Source: Streptomyces vinaceus (GTDB lineage: Bacteria > Actinomycetota > Actinomycetes > Streptomycetales > Streptomycetaceae). From it: a stretch of DNA of 64,000 bases. Shown one piece after another: positions 1-8,959 of this stretch (its first letter is position 1; each line of letters opens with the position of its first letter). The stretch spans positions 806,001 to 870,000 of the forward strand of contig NZ_CP023692.1 in NCBI RefSeq assembly GCF_008704935.1. Reading direction: 5' to 3'. The notes beneath the pieces were generated by a model. That model did no database searches. It worked only from the letters and a program-made list of their open reading frames with translations, and was not told where the DNA came from. The translations under genes and the position numbers were made by a program.

Positions 1-4
1 AGGG

Positions 5-1522
5 ATGAGCCTCCATCGCCGCCGGTTGCTGGGCGGCGCACCCGCACTCGTCCTGGCCGCCCTCGGGGTCACCGGGGCGCACGCCCGCGCTCCCGACTGG
101 GCGGCGCTCGCGCGCGGGACCGACGGGCGGGTGGTGCTGCCGGGCGACCCCGAATACCCGGAGGCCCGGCAGCTGTTCCAGCCCCGCTACGACACCGTCG
201 CGCCGGGCGCGGTGGCCTACCCCGCGCACGCCGCCGACGTGGCCGTCTGCCTGGACTTCGCCCGCCGCTCCGCCGTCCCCGTCGTACCGCGCGCCGGCGG
301 CCACAGCTACGCCGGCTGGTCCACCCGGGCCGGCGGGCTCGTCGTGGACGTCGGCGCGATGGCCGCCGTGACCGTCGAGGGGCCCGGCGTGCGCGTCGGC
401 GCCGGGGCCCGGCTCGGCGACGTCAACCGGACCCTGGCCGCGCGGCGGCTCACCCTGCCGACCGGTCTGTGCCCCACCGTCGGCATCGCCGGGCTCACCC
501 TGGGCGGCGGACTGGGTCTCGCCTCCCGCGCCCACGGGACCACCTCCGACGCCCTGACCGGCGCCACCGTCGTCACCCCCGACGGCGTCGTGCGCGAGGT
601 CGACGCCACCCGTGACCCGGACCTGTTCTGGGCCCTGCGCGGCGGCGGGGGCGGCAACTTCGGCGTGGTCACCGAGCTCCGCTTCCGCACCCACCCGGCC
701 ACCGACTGCGCCTACGCCGAACTGCACTGGCCCGAGGCCGACTCCGCCGCCCTGCTGCGCGGCTGGCAGCGCTGGCTGGCCGCCCTCCCGGACCCCTTCT
801 GGAGCCAGGTCGAGTTCCTGATCGAAAGCGGCCCGGCCACGGCCCCCGCCGTGCGCGTCCTGTGCCTCGACGGCCGCGCCGAGCTGGAGCGGCAGCTGAC
901 CCGGCTGTCCGGCCTCGTCGGCCGCCCGCTGCGGGACAGCTGGACCGTCGTACGCACCTACGAGGACACCCTGCGCGCCATGTCGGGCTGCGCGGAGCAG
1001 AGCGCCGCGCAGTGCCACCTGCCCGGCACGCTGCCCGGCCGGACCCCCGAGGGACGGATCGGCCGGGACTCGTACGCCGGGCGCTCCGACTTCTGGGGCG
1101 CCGCCGGGCTGCCCGACGCGGGCGTCGCCGCCGTGCTGGCCGCCGTACGGCGCTACGGGCAGGCCGTACCGGCCGGCGGCCTCGGGGTCGTGCAGTTCAC
1201 CGGGGAGACCGGCGGCGCCGTGAACCGGACGGCGGCGGCCGGCACCGCGTTCGTGCACCGCGACAGCGCCTTCCTCACCCAGTACCTCGCCTACTGGCCG
1301 GCGTCCGCGACGCCCTCGCAGGTGTCCGCGCACCAGGGCTGGCTCGACGGGCTGTGGCAGGACCTGCGCCCCTGGGCGAGCGGTCGCGCCTACCAGAACT
1401 ACATCGATCCGAAGCTGCCCGCCTGGCGCGAGGCGTACTACGGGCCGAACCTCGCCCGCCTCGAAGAGGTCCGGCGCACCTACGACCCCGACACGCTGTT
1501 CCGCTTCCCGCAGGCCATCTAG
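5..1522 (+). CDS. Secreted FAD-linked oxidase, berberine-bridge-enzyme family
   Basis: The protein has 505 residues and starts with an N-terminal Arg-rich/hydrophobic export signal (MSLHRRRLLGG..., probably Tat) that ends near residue 27. A PCMH-type FAD-binding domain follows, roughly residues 60-235, and a BBE C-terminal motif lies around YYGPNLARLEEVRRTYDP. His100 in the GGHSY motif and Cys156 in LCPTVGIAGLTLGGG match the two residues that bind FAD covalently in bicovalent family members. Such enzymes oxidise sugars or secondary metabolites with O2 and release H2O2; the substrate here is unknown. The next gene starts 12 bp downstream and is also secreted, so the two are probably co-transcribed. 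The upstream region lies outside the window. Confidence 0.9.
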   Translation: MSLHRRRLLGGAPALVLAALGVTGAHARAPDWAALARGTDGRVVLPGDPEYPEARQLFQPRYDTVAPGAVAYPAHAADVAVCLDFARRSAVPVVPRAGGHSYAGWSTRAGGLVVDVGAMAAVTVEGPGVRVGAGARLGDVNRTLAARRLTLPTGLCPTVGIAGLTLGGGLGLASRAHGTTSDALTGATVVTPDGVVREVDATRDPDLFWALRGGGGGNFGVVTELRFRTHPATDCAYAELHWPEADSAALLRGWQRWLAALPDPFWSQVEFLIESGPATAPAVRVLCLDGRAELERQLTRLSGLVGRPLRDSWTVVRTYEDTLRAMSGCAEQSAAQCHLPGTLPGRTPEGRIGRDSYAGRSDFWGAAGLPDAGVAAVLAAVRRYGQAVPAGGLGVVQFTGETGGAVNRTAAAGTAFVHRDSAFLTQYLAYWPASATPSQVSAHQGWLDGLWQDLRPWASGRAYQNYIDPKLPAWREAYYGPNLARLEEVRRTYDPDTLFRFPQAI

Positions 1523-1533
1523 AGGAGCCCGAC

Positions 1534-2454
1534 ATGCGACGTACGTTGACCGTGGCGGCGGCGACGGCCGCCCTGCTGCTGCCCGCCGGGCCGCTGCCGG
1601 TGGCCGAGGCCGGGAGCGCCATGCCACCGCCCGGACGGTGGTCCGCCCGCGAGGCGCAGACCTTCTGGACGGCCGACCGGATGGCGTCCGCGGCCCCCAT
1701 GACCCCCGCGTCGGCGACCGCGGCCACCGACCCGGGCACCGGGCAGGACTTCGACGGGATCCCGGTCGTCGGCCGGATGTTCGTGATGAAGGGCGGCGGC
1801 GCCTACTTCTGCACCGCGAGCGTGGTCTCCTCCCCCGGCCGTGACCTGGTGCTCAGCGCGGCGCACTGCCTGCTCGGCACCGACGCCCGCCAGGTGGCCT
1901 TCGTACCGCTGTACACGGCGGCCAACCCGCAGCCGTACGGAATGTTCCCGGTGCTGCGGGCCGCCGACGGGAAGTCCAAGGTGTGGATCGACCCGCTCTA
2001 CAAGAGCCTGGGGGCGGACAAGGGGGCCACGCTCGACGTGGCCTTCGCGCAGGTCGGGCCGGACGCCGACGGGTTCCCGGTGGAGGAGGTGGTCGGCGGG
2101 AACCGCCTGGTCACCGGCGCCGGTTACGAGCACGCGAAGGTGTCCCTGATCGGCTATCCGGCCTCGGCCGCGCGCCCGCGGCTGTGCGTGAACCGCACGA
2201 CCAAGTTCACCAGCAAGGATCCCGGGATCCCCGGATCGTTCCTGCGGATCGACTGCACGGGATACCCGGGCGGGACCAGCGGCGGGCCCTTCCTGAAGAA
2301 CTACGACACGGTGACCGAGACCGGGGACGTCGTCGGGGTCATCGGCGGCTGGAAGACCGGCGGGGACACCGCCGACACCTCGTACAGCTCGTACTTCGGT
2401 CCGGAGGTCAAGAAGTTGTACGAGCAGGCGGTTGCCGGGGCGAAGGCGGGGTGA
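1534..2454 (+). CDS. Secreted trypsin-like (V8-type) serine peptidase
   Basis: The 306-residue protein has a Sec signal peptide (about residues 1-26), a short Ala/Thr/Pro-rich propeptide and a chymotrypsin-fold domain. The catalytic triad is visible: His111 in VLSAAHCL, Asp168 in ATLDVAF and Ser249 in YPGGTSGGPF. I chose the ATG at 1534 because it follows an AGAGGAGCC ribosome site and begins a clean signal peptide; an open frame continues upstream only as GC-rich shadow. It probably acts outside the cell in peptide scavenging or protein processing. Its last 47 bases overlap the convergent small gene that follows. Confidence 0.9.
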   Translation: MRRTLTVAAATAALLLPAGPLPVAEAGSAMPPPGRWSAREAQTFWTADRMASAAPMTPASATAATDPGTGQDFDGIPVVGRMFVMKGGGAYFCTASVVSSPGRDLVLSAAHCLLGTDARQVAFVPLYTAANPQPYGMFPVLRAADGKSKVWIDPLYKSLGADKGATLDVAFAQVGPDADGFPVEEVVGGNRLVTGAGYEHAKVSLIGYPASAARPRLCVNRTTKFTSKDPGIPGSFLRIDCTGYPGGTSGGPFLKNYDTVTETGDVVGVIGGWKTGGDTADTSYSSYFGPEVKKLYEQAVAGAKAG

Positions 2455-2803
2455 GCACCCGCACCCAGCGGGTGCGCCGAGGGTTGCCCACCGTGCGCGG
2501 GGTCGCGGGGATCCCCTCGGCGGTCAGCGGGTCGGCGGGCGGCAGCCCGAGCTGGCGGCGCAGGTCGGCGAGGGCGGCGTGGACCGGAGCCAGGAGCACC
2601 TCGGCCCGGGGGTGGGCGTGCGCGAGGGCGTGGGCGGTGGTCTCGATGGTCTCGGCGGCGTCCTCGGCGGCCGTACGGCTCCACCCGCCGGGCTCGGCGG
2701 AGCTCCAAGGGGCGACGGCGTCGTAGAGGTGGCAGGCGGCATCGGCCGCGGCGTCGGCCCGTTCACCGACGCCCGGCGCCGCGATGGTCGGCAGCAACTC
2801 CAT
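2408..2803 (-). CDS. Hypothetical small protein (131 aa)
   Basis: The product is a 131-residue Ala-rich, probably helical soluble protein that I do not recognise. The first 100 residues look like an ordered helical domain (ERADAAADAACHLYDAVAPW, then repeated Ala/Glu/Thr helices). The last 30 residues are Arg/Pro-rich and lie where the gene overlaps the tail of the convergent protease gene, so that part is less certain. It starts 60 bp after the AEC permease on the same strand and may be co-transcribed with it. It could still be a chance open frame in GC-rich DNA. Confidence 0.5.
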   Translation of the reverse strand: MELLPTIAAPGVGERADAAADAACHLYDAVAPWSSAEPGGWSRTAAEDAAETIETTAHALAHAHPRAEVLLAPVHAALADLRRQLGLPPADPLTAEGIPATPRTVGNPRRTRWVRVLTPPSPRQPPARTTS

Positions 2804-2863
2804 GCCCGGTCAACGACCGAAGCCGCCGGGGGGAACGTAGGGCGGGCCGCCGGTTCGGCTCCC

Positions 2864-3811
2864 TCAGCCGGCCACCGTCTGCAGCCAGAGCGGGAGCAGC
2901 AGCAGCGAGACCACCGAACTCTTGATCACCAGCGAGGCGGAGAGGTCCACGCCGACGTCGTAGCGCTGGGCGAAGACGAACAGGTTCTGGGGGGTGGGCA
3001 TGGCGGCGATCAGGACGAGGTACGTGAGCCACTCGCCCCGCACCCCGAGCAGTGGTCCGCACACCGCCCAGGCCAGCAGCGGGAAGCCCAGGCACTTGAA
3101 GGCGATGATGGCCATCTCCTCGCGGGAGGTGCCCCGGACGTCCAGCCCCACCCCGCCGAGGTGCAGTCCGAGGGCGAACAGGGCGATCGGCGAGGCGCTG
3201 TCGCCGACGAAGGAGGCCCCGTCCAGCACCACCTTCGGGAGGTGCACGGAGGAGAGGTTGAGCACGATGCCGGCATTGCAGGCCAGGACCACCGGGGTCG
3301 CGAGCGAGGCGCCGACGGCCCGCGGGAGGCGTTGGCCGGGACCGCCGGAGGTCTCGCCGGCGCGGCCCAGCTCCATGATGGAGATGACGACGAGGGAGAG
3401 CACGCAGACCTGGAAGAGCAGGACCGGGAAGATCGGCGCGGCCGTCCCGAAGAAGGTGATGAACACGGGGACGGCGAAGTAGGCCGTGTTCACCTGGACT
3501 CCGGCCATGACGCGCAGGGCCACGTCGCGGGGATCGCGCACGCCACGGGCGGCCGAGGCGAAGGCCAGGAGGAGCACGGCGAGGGCGGCGGCCGCGGCGT
3601 AGGCGCCGATCGCGTGCCAGTCGAAGAGGGCGCCGAGGTCGCTGGCGTAGATGTTGCCGAAGAGGTAACAGGGGACGGCGAAGAGGAAGGCGTAGTCGGC
3701 GAAGGCCTTGGATGCCTCGGCCGGGACGGTCTTGCGGCGGGCGAGCAGGACACCCCCGCCGAAGGCCAGCAGCACCGGTACGAGCTTTTCGAGTGCTGCC
3801 GCCGTGCCCAT
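2864..3811 (-). CDS. AEC-family membrane permease (auxin efflux carrier fold)
   Basis: The 315-residue membrane protein has about ten predicted transmembrane helices in two halves, as in the auxin efflux carrier/malonate transporter family. A helix-breaking motif (AVPVFITFFG in the first half, IAAMPTPQNLFVFA in the second) marks each half. The ATG at 3811 gives MGTAAALEKLVPVLLAFGGG, a standard AEC start. An upstream GTG would add 23 polar residues that are not typical of the family. It probably exports or imports a small carboxylate or similar anion by secondary transport. It is divergent from the histidine kinase gene across an 83-bp promoter gap. Confidence 0.85.
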   Translation of the reverse strand: MGTAAALEKLVPVLLAFGGGVLLARRKTVPAEASKAFADYAFLFAVPCYLFGNIYASDLGALFDWHAIGAYAAAAALAVLLLAFASAARGVRDPRDVALRVMAGVQVNTAYFAVPVFITFFGTAAPIFPVLLFQVCVLSLVVISIMELGRAGETSGGPGQRLPRAVGASLATPVVLACNAGIVLNLSSVHLPKVVLDGASFVGDSASPIALFALGLHLGGVGLDVRGTSREEMAIIAFKCLGFPLLAWAVCGPLLGVRGEWLTYLVLIAAMPTPQNLFVFAQRYDVGVDLSASLVIKSSVVSLLLLPLWLQTVAG

Positions 3812-3894
3812 GCGTACGGTTCCCCCTGTGATCGACAGCGAGCAGCGTACTCCTGCCTCGCCGGAGGGAGTCCGGAGCATAGGCTGGGCCGATC

Positions 3895-5256
3895 ATGAGC
3901 GATCGCGACGAAGCCCGCCCCCGTGACCCCCGTACGACGCCTCCCGCGCGGGCGGCCCGGGCGCCGATGCGGTTCACGGTGGTGCTGCGTACGCCCGCGA
4001 GGGCGGCCGAGCCGCTGTTCGCGCGGGCGCCGAAGGCGTGGCAGCGGGCGCTGCCGTACGTCGTCGCCGGCATCTGCGTGCTGTCGCTGCTGCCGGCGAC
4101 CATCGCCGTGCTGACCAACGACTACAAGGCGGGCGGCGGCTGGGCGGGGGCCCTGGGCGTGGCCCAGACCGTGCCGTTGCTGCTGGCGGTGACGCGGCCG
4201 CTGCCCGCGTGGGGGCTGGTCCTGGTGGCGGACACGGTCGGGGCGGTGGTGCTGACCCACGCCGACGCGGTGGCCGGGCACGCCTGGCCGTGGACCCCGA
4301 TGTCCGTCGTGGGCTACCTGGCGCTGATGGTCTGTCTGGGGCTGCGCGAATCGATCCGGACCCTGATCGGGGTCTGGCTGGTGACGGGCGCCGTCGGGGT
4401 GGTGCTCGGCTTCTTCGAGCCCGACGGGGTGACCACCACGGCCGCGCTGCTCTTCGTGCTGAGCGGCAGCTTCCTCGCCGTGACGGGCGCGCTGCGCGGG
4501 GTCGGCGACGCGCAGCAGCGGACCGCGGAGCAGGAGAGCATCAGCGAGGCCGAGCGGGCCCGGCGGACCCTGCTGGAGGAACGGGCGCGGATCGCCCGGG
4601 AACTGCACGACGTGGTCGCGCACCACATGTCGGTGATCACCGTGCAGGCGGACTCCGCGCCGTACCGGCTGCCCGGCATGGCGGAGCCGGTGCGCGAGGA
4701 GTTCGCGGCGATCGCGGCCAGCGCGCGCGAATCGCTGAGCGAGATGCGGCGGCTGCTGACGGTGCTGCGCAGCGACGGCAACGGGAGCGGGGACGGAGCC
4801 GCCGCGACAGGTCCCGGGGGCGCGTCCGAGCTGGCCCCCCAGCCGGGGATCGGCAGGATCCAGCAGCTGGTGGAGGCGACCGTACGGGCCGGACAGCCGG
4901 TGGAGTTGTCGCTCGCGGCCGGGGCCGGGCGGGCGGCGACGCCGGCCGTGGACCTGTCGGCGTACCGGATCGTGCAGGAGGCCCTGGCGAACGTGGTGCG
5001 GCACGCGCCGGGAGCCGAGACCCGGGTCTCGGTGACGCACGACGCCGAGAACGTCCTCGTGCTCGTCGTCAACGGTCCGGCGGCCCGCGACGCGGCGGTG
5101 GAGCCCGGGGGTTCGGGCACCGGGCACGGTCTGGTCGGCATGCAGGAGCGCGTACGGTTGACGGGCGGGACCCTGGACACCGGGCCGCTGCCCGACGGCG
5201 GCTTCCGGGTCGCGGCCCGCCTGCCCCTGAACGACGCCAGCGAGGAAGCCAGTTGA
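3895..5256 (+). CDS. Sensor histidine kinase, NarL/DesK type
   Basis: The protein has 453 residues. After a polar N-terminus there are five or six transmembrane segments (about residues 55-195), a HisKA_3 dimerisation domain with the phospho-acceptor in ARELHDVVAHHMSVITVQAD, and a HATPase_c domain (QEALANVVRHAPG, GHGLVGMQERV). It should autophosphorylate in response to a membrane or envelope signal and pass phosphate to the regulator encoded next. The stop codon overlaps the TTG start of that gene (TTGA), so the two are translationally coupled. The start lies about 10 bp after a TAGGCT -10-like box, which suggests a leaderless transcript. Confidence 0.92.
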   Translation: MSDRDEARPRDPRTTPPARAARAPMRFTVVLRTPARAAEPLFARAPKAWQRALPYVVAGICVLSLLPATIAVLTNDYKAGGGWAGALGVAQTVPLLLAVTRPLPAWGLVLVADTVGAVVLTHADAVAGHAWPWTPMSVVGYLALMVCLGLRESIRTLIGVWLVTGAVGVVLGFFEPDGVTTTAALLFVLSGSFLAVTGALRGVGDAQQRTAEQESISEAERARRTLLEERARIARELHDVVAHHMSVITVQADSAPYRLPGMAEPVREEFAAIAASARESLSEMRRLLTVLRSDGNGSGDGAAATGPGGASELAPQPGIGRIQQLVEATVRAGQPVELSLAAGAGRAATPAVDLSAYRIVQEALANVVRHAPGAETRVSVTHDAENVLVLVVNGPAARDAAVEPGGSGTGHGLVGMQERVRLTGGTLDTGPLPDGGFRVAARLPLNDASEEAS

Positions 5257-5933
5257 CCATCCGTGTGATCATCGTCGACGACCAGGCCATGGTGCGGGCG
5301 GGGTTCGCCGCCCTGCTGTCGGCGCAGGCCGACATCGACGTGGTGGGTGAGGCCCCCGACGGGCGGCAGGGGGTCCAGGTCTCGCGGACCGTGCATCCCG
5401 ACGTGGTCCTGATGGACGTGCGCATGCCGGAGATGGACGGGCTCGCGGCGGCCCGGGAGCTGCTCAGCCCGCCGCCGGGGGTGGTCCACCGGCCGAAGGT
5501 GCTGATGCTGACCACCTTCGACATCGACGACTACGTGTACGAGGCGCTGCGCGCGGGCGCCTCGGGGTTCCTGCTGAAGGACGCGCCGCCGGCCGATCTG
5601 ATCGCGGCGGTCCGGGTGGTCGCCTCGGGCGAGGCCCTGCTGGCGCCCTCGGTGACCCGGCGGCTGATCGCGGACTTCGTCCAGCAGCGGCCGGCCCCGC
5701 GCAAGGACCCGGCGCTGCGGCTGAAGGGGCTGACCCCGCGCGAGACCGAGGTGCTGGAGCTCATCGCGCGGGGGCTGTCGAACCAGGAGATCGCCGGGCA
5801 CCTGGTGCTGGCCGAGCAGACCGTGAAGACGCACATCGGGCGGGTGCTGGCCAAGCTGGACCTGCGGGACCGGGCCCAGGCGGTGATCTTCGCGTACGAG
5901 GCGGGGCTGGTACGGCCGGGCGACGGCGACTGA
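5253..5933 (+). CDS. LuxR/NarL-family response regulator
   Basis: The 226-residue protein has an N-terminal receiver domain with acidic pocket D9-D10, phospho-acceptor Asp55 in VVLMDVRMPEMDG, Thr/Ser in MLTTFD and Lys in FLLKDA. A LuxR-type helix-turn-helix forms the C-terminus (LTPRETEVLELIARGLSNQEIA...). I chose the TTG at 5253 because GAGGAAG lies 4 nt upstream and the start overlaps the kinase stop. A GTG at 5265 would cut into the first beta strand. It is the cognate partner of the kinase. The regulated genes are unknown; the secreted hydrolase and acyltransferase genes just downstream are candidates. Confidence 0.93.
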   Translation: MTIRVIIVDDQAMVRAGFAALLSAQADIDVVGEAPDGRQGVQVSRTVHPDVVLMDVRMPEMDGLAAARELLSPPPGVVHRPKVLMLTTFDIDDYVYEALRAGASGFLLKDAPPADLIAAVRVVASGEALLAPSVTRRLIADFVQQRPAPRKDPALRLKGLTPRETEVLELIARGLSNQEIAGHLVLAEQTVKTHIGRVLAKLDLRDRAQAVIFAYEAGLVRPGDGD

Positions 5934-6066
5934 CGTCCCGCCCCACGGACCGGCTTCTCCTCCACCCCCTACCGGGGTATGACATCCGACTTGGCTCCAC
6001 GGTCCGACGTCTGCCGCGACACCTTCTTCCTACCTTCCCTCTCGTCACGAGGAGAGGAGAAGGGGC

Positions 6067-7110
6067 ATGCGCCGCTTCGGAAGGACCCTGGTCACGGCCG
6101 CACTGGCCGTGACGGTGGTCGGGGGGACCGCGGGATGGGCCTCCGGCGACAGCCAGCGGGCGGTCACCGGACCGCCGCCCGGCACCGCCGCCTGGCGGGC
6201 CGACACCGCGTCCGGCCGGCCGCTGCCCGACCCCGCGAGCGCCTCACCGCGCGACGTCGCCCGGTTCTTCGCCGGGCTGGACGAGGCCGGGAGCCGCGAG
6301 CTCGTACGCGAACACCCGCTGGTGGTCGGCAACCTCGACGGCGCACCGGTCGCCCTCCGGTACGAGGCGAACCGGCTGGCGGTCCTGGCGAGCGGCGAGG
6401 CGCGCTACGCCTCGCTCGCCTCGCCGGGCCGGCAGATCCTCGCCTTCGATCCCCGCGGGCGCGGTCAGGTCGTCGAGGTGTTCGGGGACCTGGGGCGCGC
6501 CGCGCACGTCTCGGTGGTGGTGCCGGGTTCGGACAGCGACGCCACCACGTACGACGCGAAGCGCGCGCCCCACACCGGACCGGCCGGGATGGCCCGCTCC
6601 CTGCGCGCCGCGGCCGGCGAGGACACGGCGGTGGTGGCCTGGACCGGCTACACCACCCCCGTCGGCGTCGGTCTGGACGCGGCCTCGGGGCGGCTCGCCG
6701 AGGCGGGCGCGGACCGGCTGGTCCGGTTCACGGAGGGGCTCGACGCGATCGGCGCACCCGACCCGGTGCTGTTCTGCCACAGCTACGGCTCGGTGGTCGG
6801 GGGCCTGGCGGCCGGGCGCACGGACGCCGGCGACATCGTCGTGTTCGGCTCCCCCGGCATGCGCGCCGCCACCGCCGCCGACTTGCACACCCGCGCCCGC
6901 GTCTGGGCGGCCCGGGGGCCCTCCGACTGGATCGGCGACGTGCCGAACGTGGAGTTCGCCGGGATCGGCCACGGCCCCGATCCGACCTCCGCCGCCTTCG
7001 GCGCCCGCACGGTGCCCGCCGCAGACGTGCACGGCCACACCGGCTACCTCGTCCCCGGCACCCGGTCCCTGGCGGCCTTCGCCGCGATCGCGAGGGGAGA
7101 GCTCCGGTGA
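6067..7110 (+). CDS. Secreted alpha/beta hydrolase, DUF1023 type
   Basis: The 347-residue protein starts with a signal peptide (MRRFGRTLVTAALAVTVVGG..., cleaved near residue 27). It carries the DUF1023 alpha/beta-hydrolase domain known from actinobacteria. The nucleophile elbow is VLFCHSYGSVVGG, the acid is probably the Asp in ARGPSDWIGDVPN, and the His lies in DVHGHTGYLVPGT. The enzyme probably cleaves an ester or amide outside the membrane. GAGGAGAGGAGAAGG precedes the ATG. The stop overlaps the GTG start of the acyltransferase gene (GTGA), so the two are likely made together and may act on the same envelope lipid or glycan. Confidence 0.88.
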   Translation: MRRFGRTLVTAALAVTVVGGTAGWASGDSQRAVTGPPPGTAAWRADTASGRPLPDPASASPRDVARFFAGLDEAGSRELVREHPLVVGNLDGAPVALRYEANRLAVLASGEARYASLASPGRQILAFDPRGRGQVVEVFGDLGRAAHVSVVVPGSDSDATTYDAKRAPHTGPAGMARSLRAAAGEDTAVVAWTGYTTPVGVGLDAASGRLAEAGADRLVRFTEGLDAIGAPDPVLFCHSYGSVVGGLAAGRTDAGDIVVFGSPGMRAATAADLHTRARVWAARGPSDWIGDVPNVEFAGIGHGPDPTSAAFGARTVPAADVHGHTGYLVPGTRSLAAFAAIARGELR

Positions 7111-8318
7111 GCGCCCTGACCACCCTCGTGCGGGCCGCCGACCGGATCGAGCGGCAGACCCCCGCCCACCGCGACCGGGCCGTGGACGGGCTGCGCGCGC
7201 TCGCCCTGCTGGCCGTGCCGACGGGGCACTGGCTGCTCGGCGGGTTCACCCTCGACGCGGAGGGCGGCCTGCACAACGCCAGCCCGCTCTCCGCGTTGGG
7301 CGCTCTGGCCCCGGCCAGCTGGGTGCTCCAGATGCTCGGGATCTTCTTCCTGGTCGGCGGCTACGCCTCGGTGCTCTCCTACCACCGCCGCAGGGGGTCG
7401 GCCGGGGCGTGGCTGAGGGGCAGGATCGCCCGGCTGGGGCGGCCGGTGCTCGGGGTCACGGCGGTATGGGCGCTGGCCGCGCCGGTGCTGTACGCGGCGG
7501 GCGTGCCGGAGGCCACGCTGCGGACCGGGGCCACGCTGGTGATCCAGCCGCTGTGGTTCGTCGGGGTGTACGTGGTGGTGACCGCGCTGACCCCGTACTG
7601 CGTCCGCGCGGCGCGCCGGCTCGGCGGCTGGGCGGCGGCCCCCCTGCTCGCCTCGGTCGCGGTGGTGGACTTCCTGCGGTACGGGCCGCTCGCCGGTTCC
7701 GTGCCCTCGTGGCTGGCGGTGGTGAACATCGCGCCGGGCTGGCTGTTCGCGTACCAGCTGGGCGTGTCATGGGGCGAGGGGCGGATCGGCAGGCGCGGGG
7801 CCTGGCTGCTGCTGGCCGGCGGGACCCTGCTGTTCGCCGCGCTGCTCGCGGTGTTCCACTACCCGGCGTCGATGGTGGGCGTGCCGGGCGAGGCGCGCAC
7901 GAACTCGCACCCGCCGTCGCTGCTGGTGCTGGCCCTGGCCTCGGCGCAGTCGGGGGCGGCGATGCTGCTGCGCGGCCGGCTGGCGCGGCTGCTGGCCCGG
8001 CCGGCGCTCTGGGCCCCGGTGGTCGTGATCAACCTGTGTGCGATGACGATCCTGTGCTGGCACCAGACGGCGATGCTGGCGGCGGCCGTGCCCGGTTCGT
8101 TCGCGGGCCCGCTGGCCGGTCTGACGACGGCGCCGGACGGTCTCGGCTGGATCGCGGCGCGGGTGGCGTGGATGCCGGTGTTCGCTTTGCTGCTGGTGGG
8201 CATCGCCCGGTACGCCCGGCGGTTCGAGGAGCCGTGGACCCGGGCGACGGCGGTGCGGCGCATGCTGGCGGGGGTGCTGGCGGCCGGTTTCGCGGTGTTC
8301 GCGCTGGGGCTGGCGTAG
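7107..8318 (+). CDS. Membrane acyltransferase, acyltransferase-3 (OafA-like) family
   Basis: The 403-residue protein has about ten transmembrane helices. Its N-terminal RDRAVDGLRALALLAVPTGHW region is typical of acyltransferase family 3, in which an early R/D plus a His in the first helices mark the active region. These enzymes O-acylate sugars, antibiotics or envelope polymers. The GTG at 7107 overlaps the hydrolase stop and keeps the family's usual N-terminus. A perfect 18-bp stem-loop follows 22 bp after the stop. The hydrolase-acyltransferase pair suggests addition and removal of acyl groups on one surface molecule, which is inference. Confidence 0.85.
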   Translation: MSALTTLVRAADRIERQTPAHRDRAVDGLRALALLAVPTGHWLLGGFTLDAEGGLHNASPLSALGALAPASWVLQMLGIFFLVGGYASVLSYHRRRGSAGAWLRGRIARLGRPVLGVTAVWALAAPVLYAAGVPEATLRTGATLVIQPLWFVGVYVVVTALTPYCVRAARRLGGWAAAPLLASVAVVDFLRYGPLAGSVPSWLAVVNIAPGWLFAYQLGVSWGEGRIGRRGAWLLLAGGTLLFAALLAVFHYPASMVGVPGEARTNSHPPSLLVLALASAQSGAAMLLRGRLARLLARPALWAPVVVINLCAMTILCWHQTAMLAAAVPGSFAGPLAGLTTAPDGLGWIAARVAWMPVFALLLVGIARYARRFEEPWTRATAVRRMLAGVLAAGFAVFALGLA

Positions 8319-8340
8319 TGCGGGCGGGTGCACGCCGATA

Positions 8341-8382
8341 CGACGAGAGCGCCGCTCCGCGGAGGGAGCGGCGCTCTCGTCG
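8341..8382. terminator. Bidirectional stem-loop terminator
   Basis: A perfect 18-bp inverted repeat (arms 8341-8358 and 8365-8382, first half CGACGAGAGCGCCGCTCC) encloses a 6-nt loop. It sits between two convergent genes ending at 8318 and 8411. There is no U tract, as is common for Streptomyces terminators. The symmetry suits both directions. Confidence 0.85.
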
Positions 8383-8410
8383 GATGCGCGCGGCGGACGG
8401 TTCCGGCCGC

Positions 8411-8833
8411 TCAGGCGATCGAGGCGGCGACGATGGCGGCGACCGCCAGGTTGCAGGAGGCCGTGACCCAGACCGCCGGGTGCGGCTCGGGGTCGACCAC
8501 GATCGCGCCCAGCTTGCCGGGGGTCACCCAGTCCAGCACCAGGAAGGCGAGGCCCATCAGGACCAGGCCGAGCACCCCGAAGGCGGCCGTGGACAGCAGC
8601 CCCTTGCCGAAGTCGTCGTACGTGGTCCAGATCGAGGTGAAGACGATCCCGCCGACGCCGAGCAGCGCGGAGCTCAGCATGACGGCCGCGTTCCGGTTGC
8701 GCTCTTCCCAGATCTGCTTCGGCAGCTTCCCGGGCGTCAGCACGTCCACCAGGACGATGCCGAGGATCAGCAGGACCAGGCCGAGGGCGCCGTAGGCGCT
8801 CGTGCGGCCAAGTCCGTTGATGATGTCGCTCAT
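8411..8833 (-). CDS. DUF350 family membrane protein
   Basis: The 140-residue protein has four transmembrane helices in two similar halves. Each half contains a hydrophobic helix ending in LDVLTPGKL or LDWVTPGKL, the internal repeat that defines DUF350. The first half has VLVDVLTPGKLPKQIWEERNRNAAVML and the second VLDWVTPGKLGAIVV. Function is unknown; family members are inner-membrane proteins sometimes found near polyamine or potassium-channel-like genes. I chose the ATG at 8833; an upstream start adds 18 non-hydrophobic residues. It is divergent from the GNAT/ATP-grasp gene. Confidence 0.85.
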   Translation of the reverse strand: MSDIINGLGRTSAYGALGLVLLILGIVLVDVLTPGKLPKQIWEERNRNAAVMLSSALLGVGGIVFTSIWTTYDDFGKGLLSTAAFGVLGLVLMGLAFLVLDWVTPGKLGAIVVDPEPHPAVWVTASCNLAVAAIVAASIA

Positions 8834-8959
8834 TGAGAAGCCGTTCTCCGCGGGGGTAGGAAGGACCTGCCGTACGTGACGGGACACCTCCCGTCAGGGG
8901 GGCTCAGGGTGGCCGAATCTATCGCACGGTCTCCCGGCAGGCCATGGGGAGGTCAGGGA

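Noticed and set aside
2432..3898. A 488-residue plus-strand frame
   Set aside because: It is antisense to the AEC permease gene and has the Gly/Glu/His-rich composition of shadow frames.
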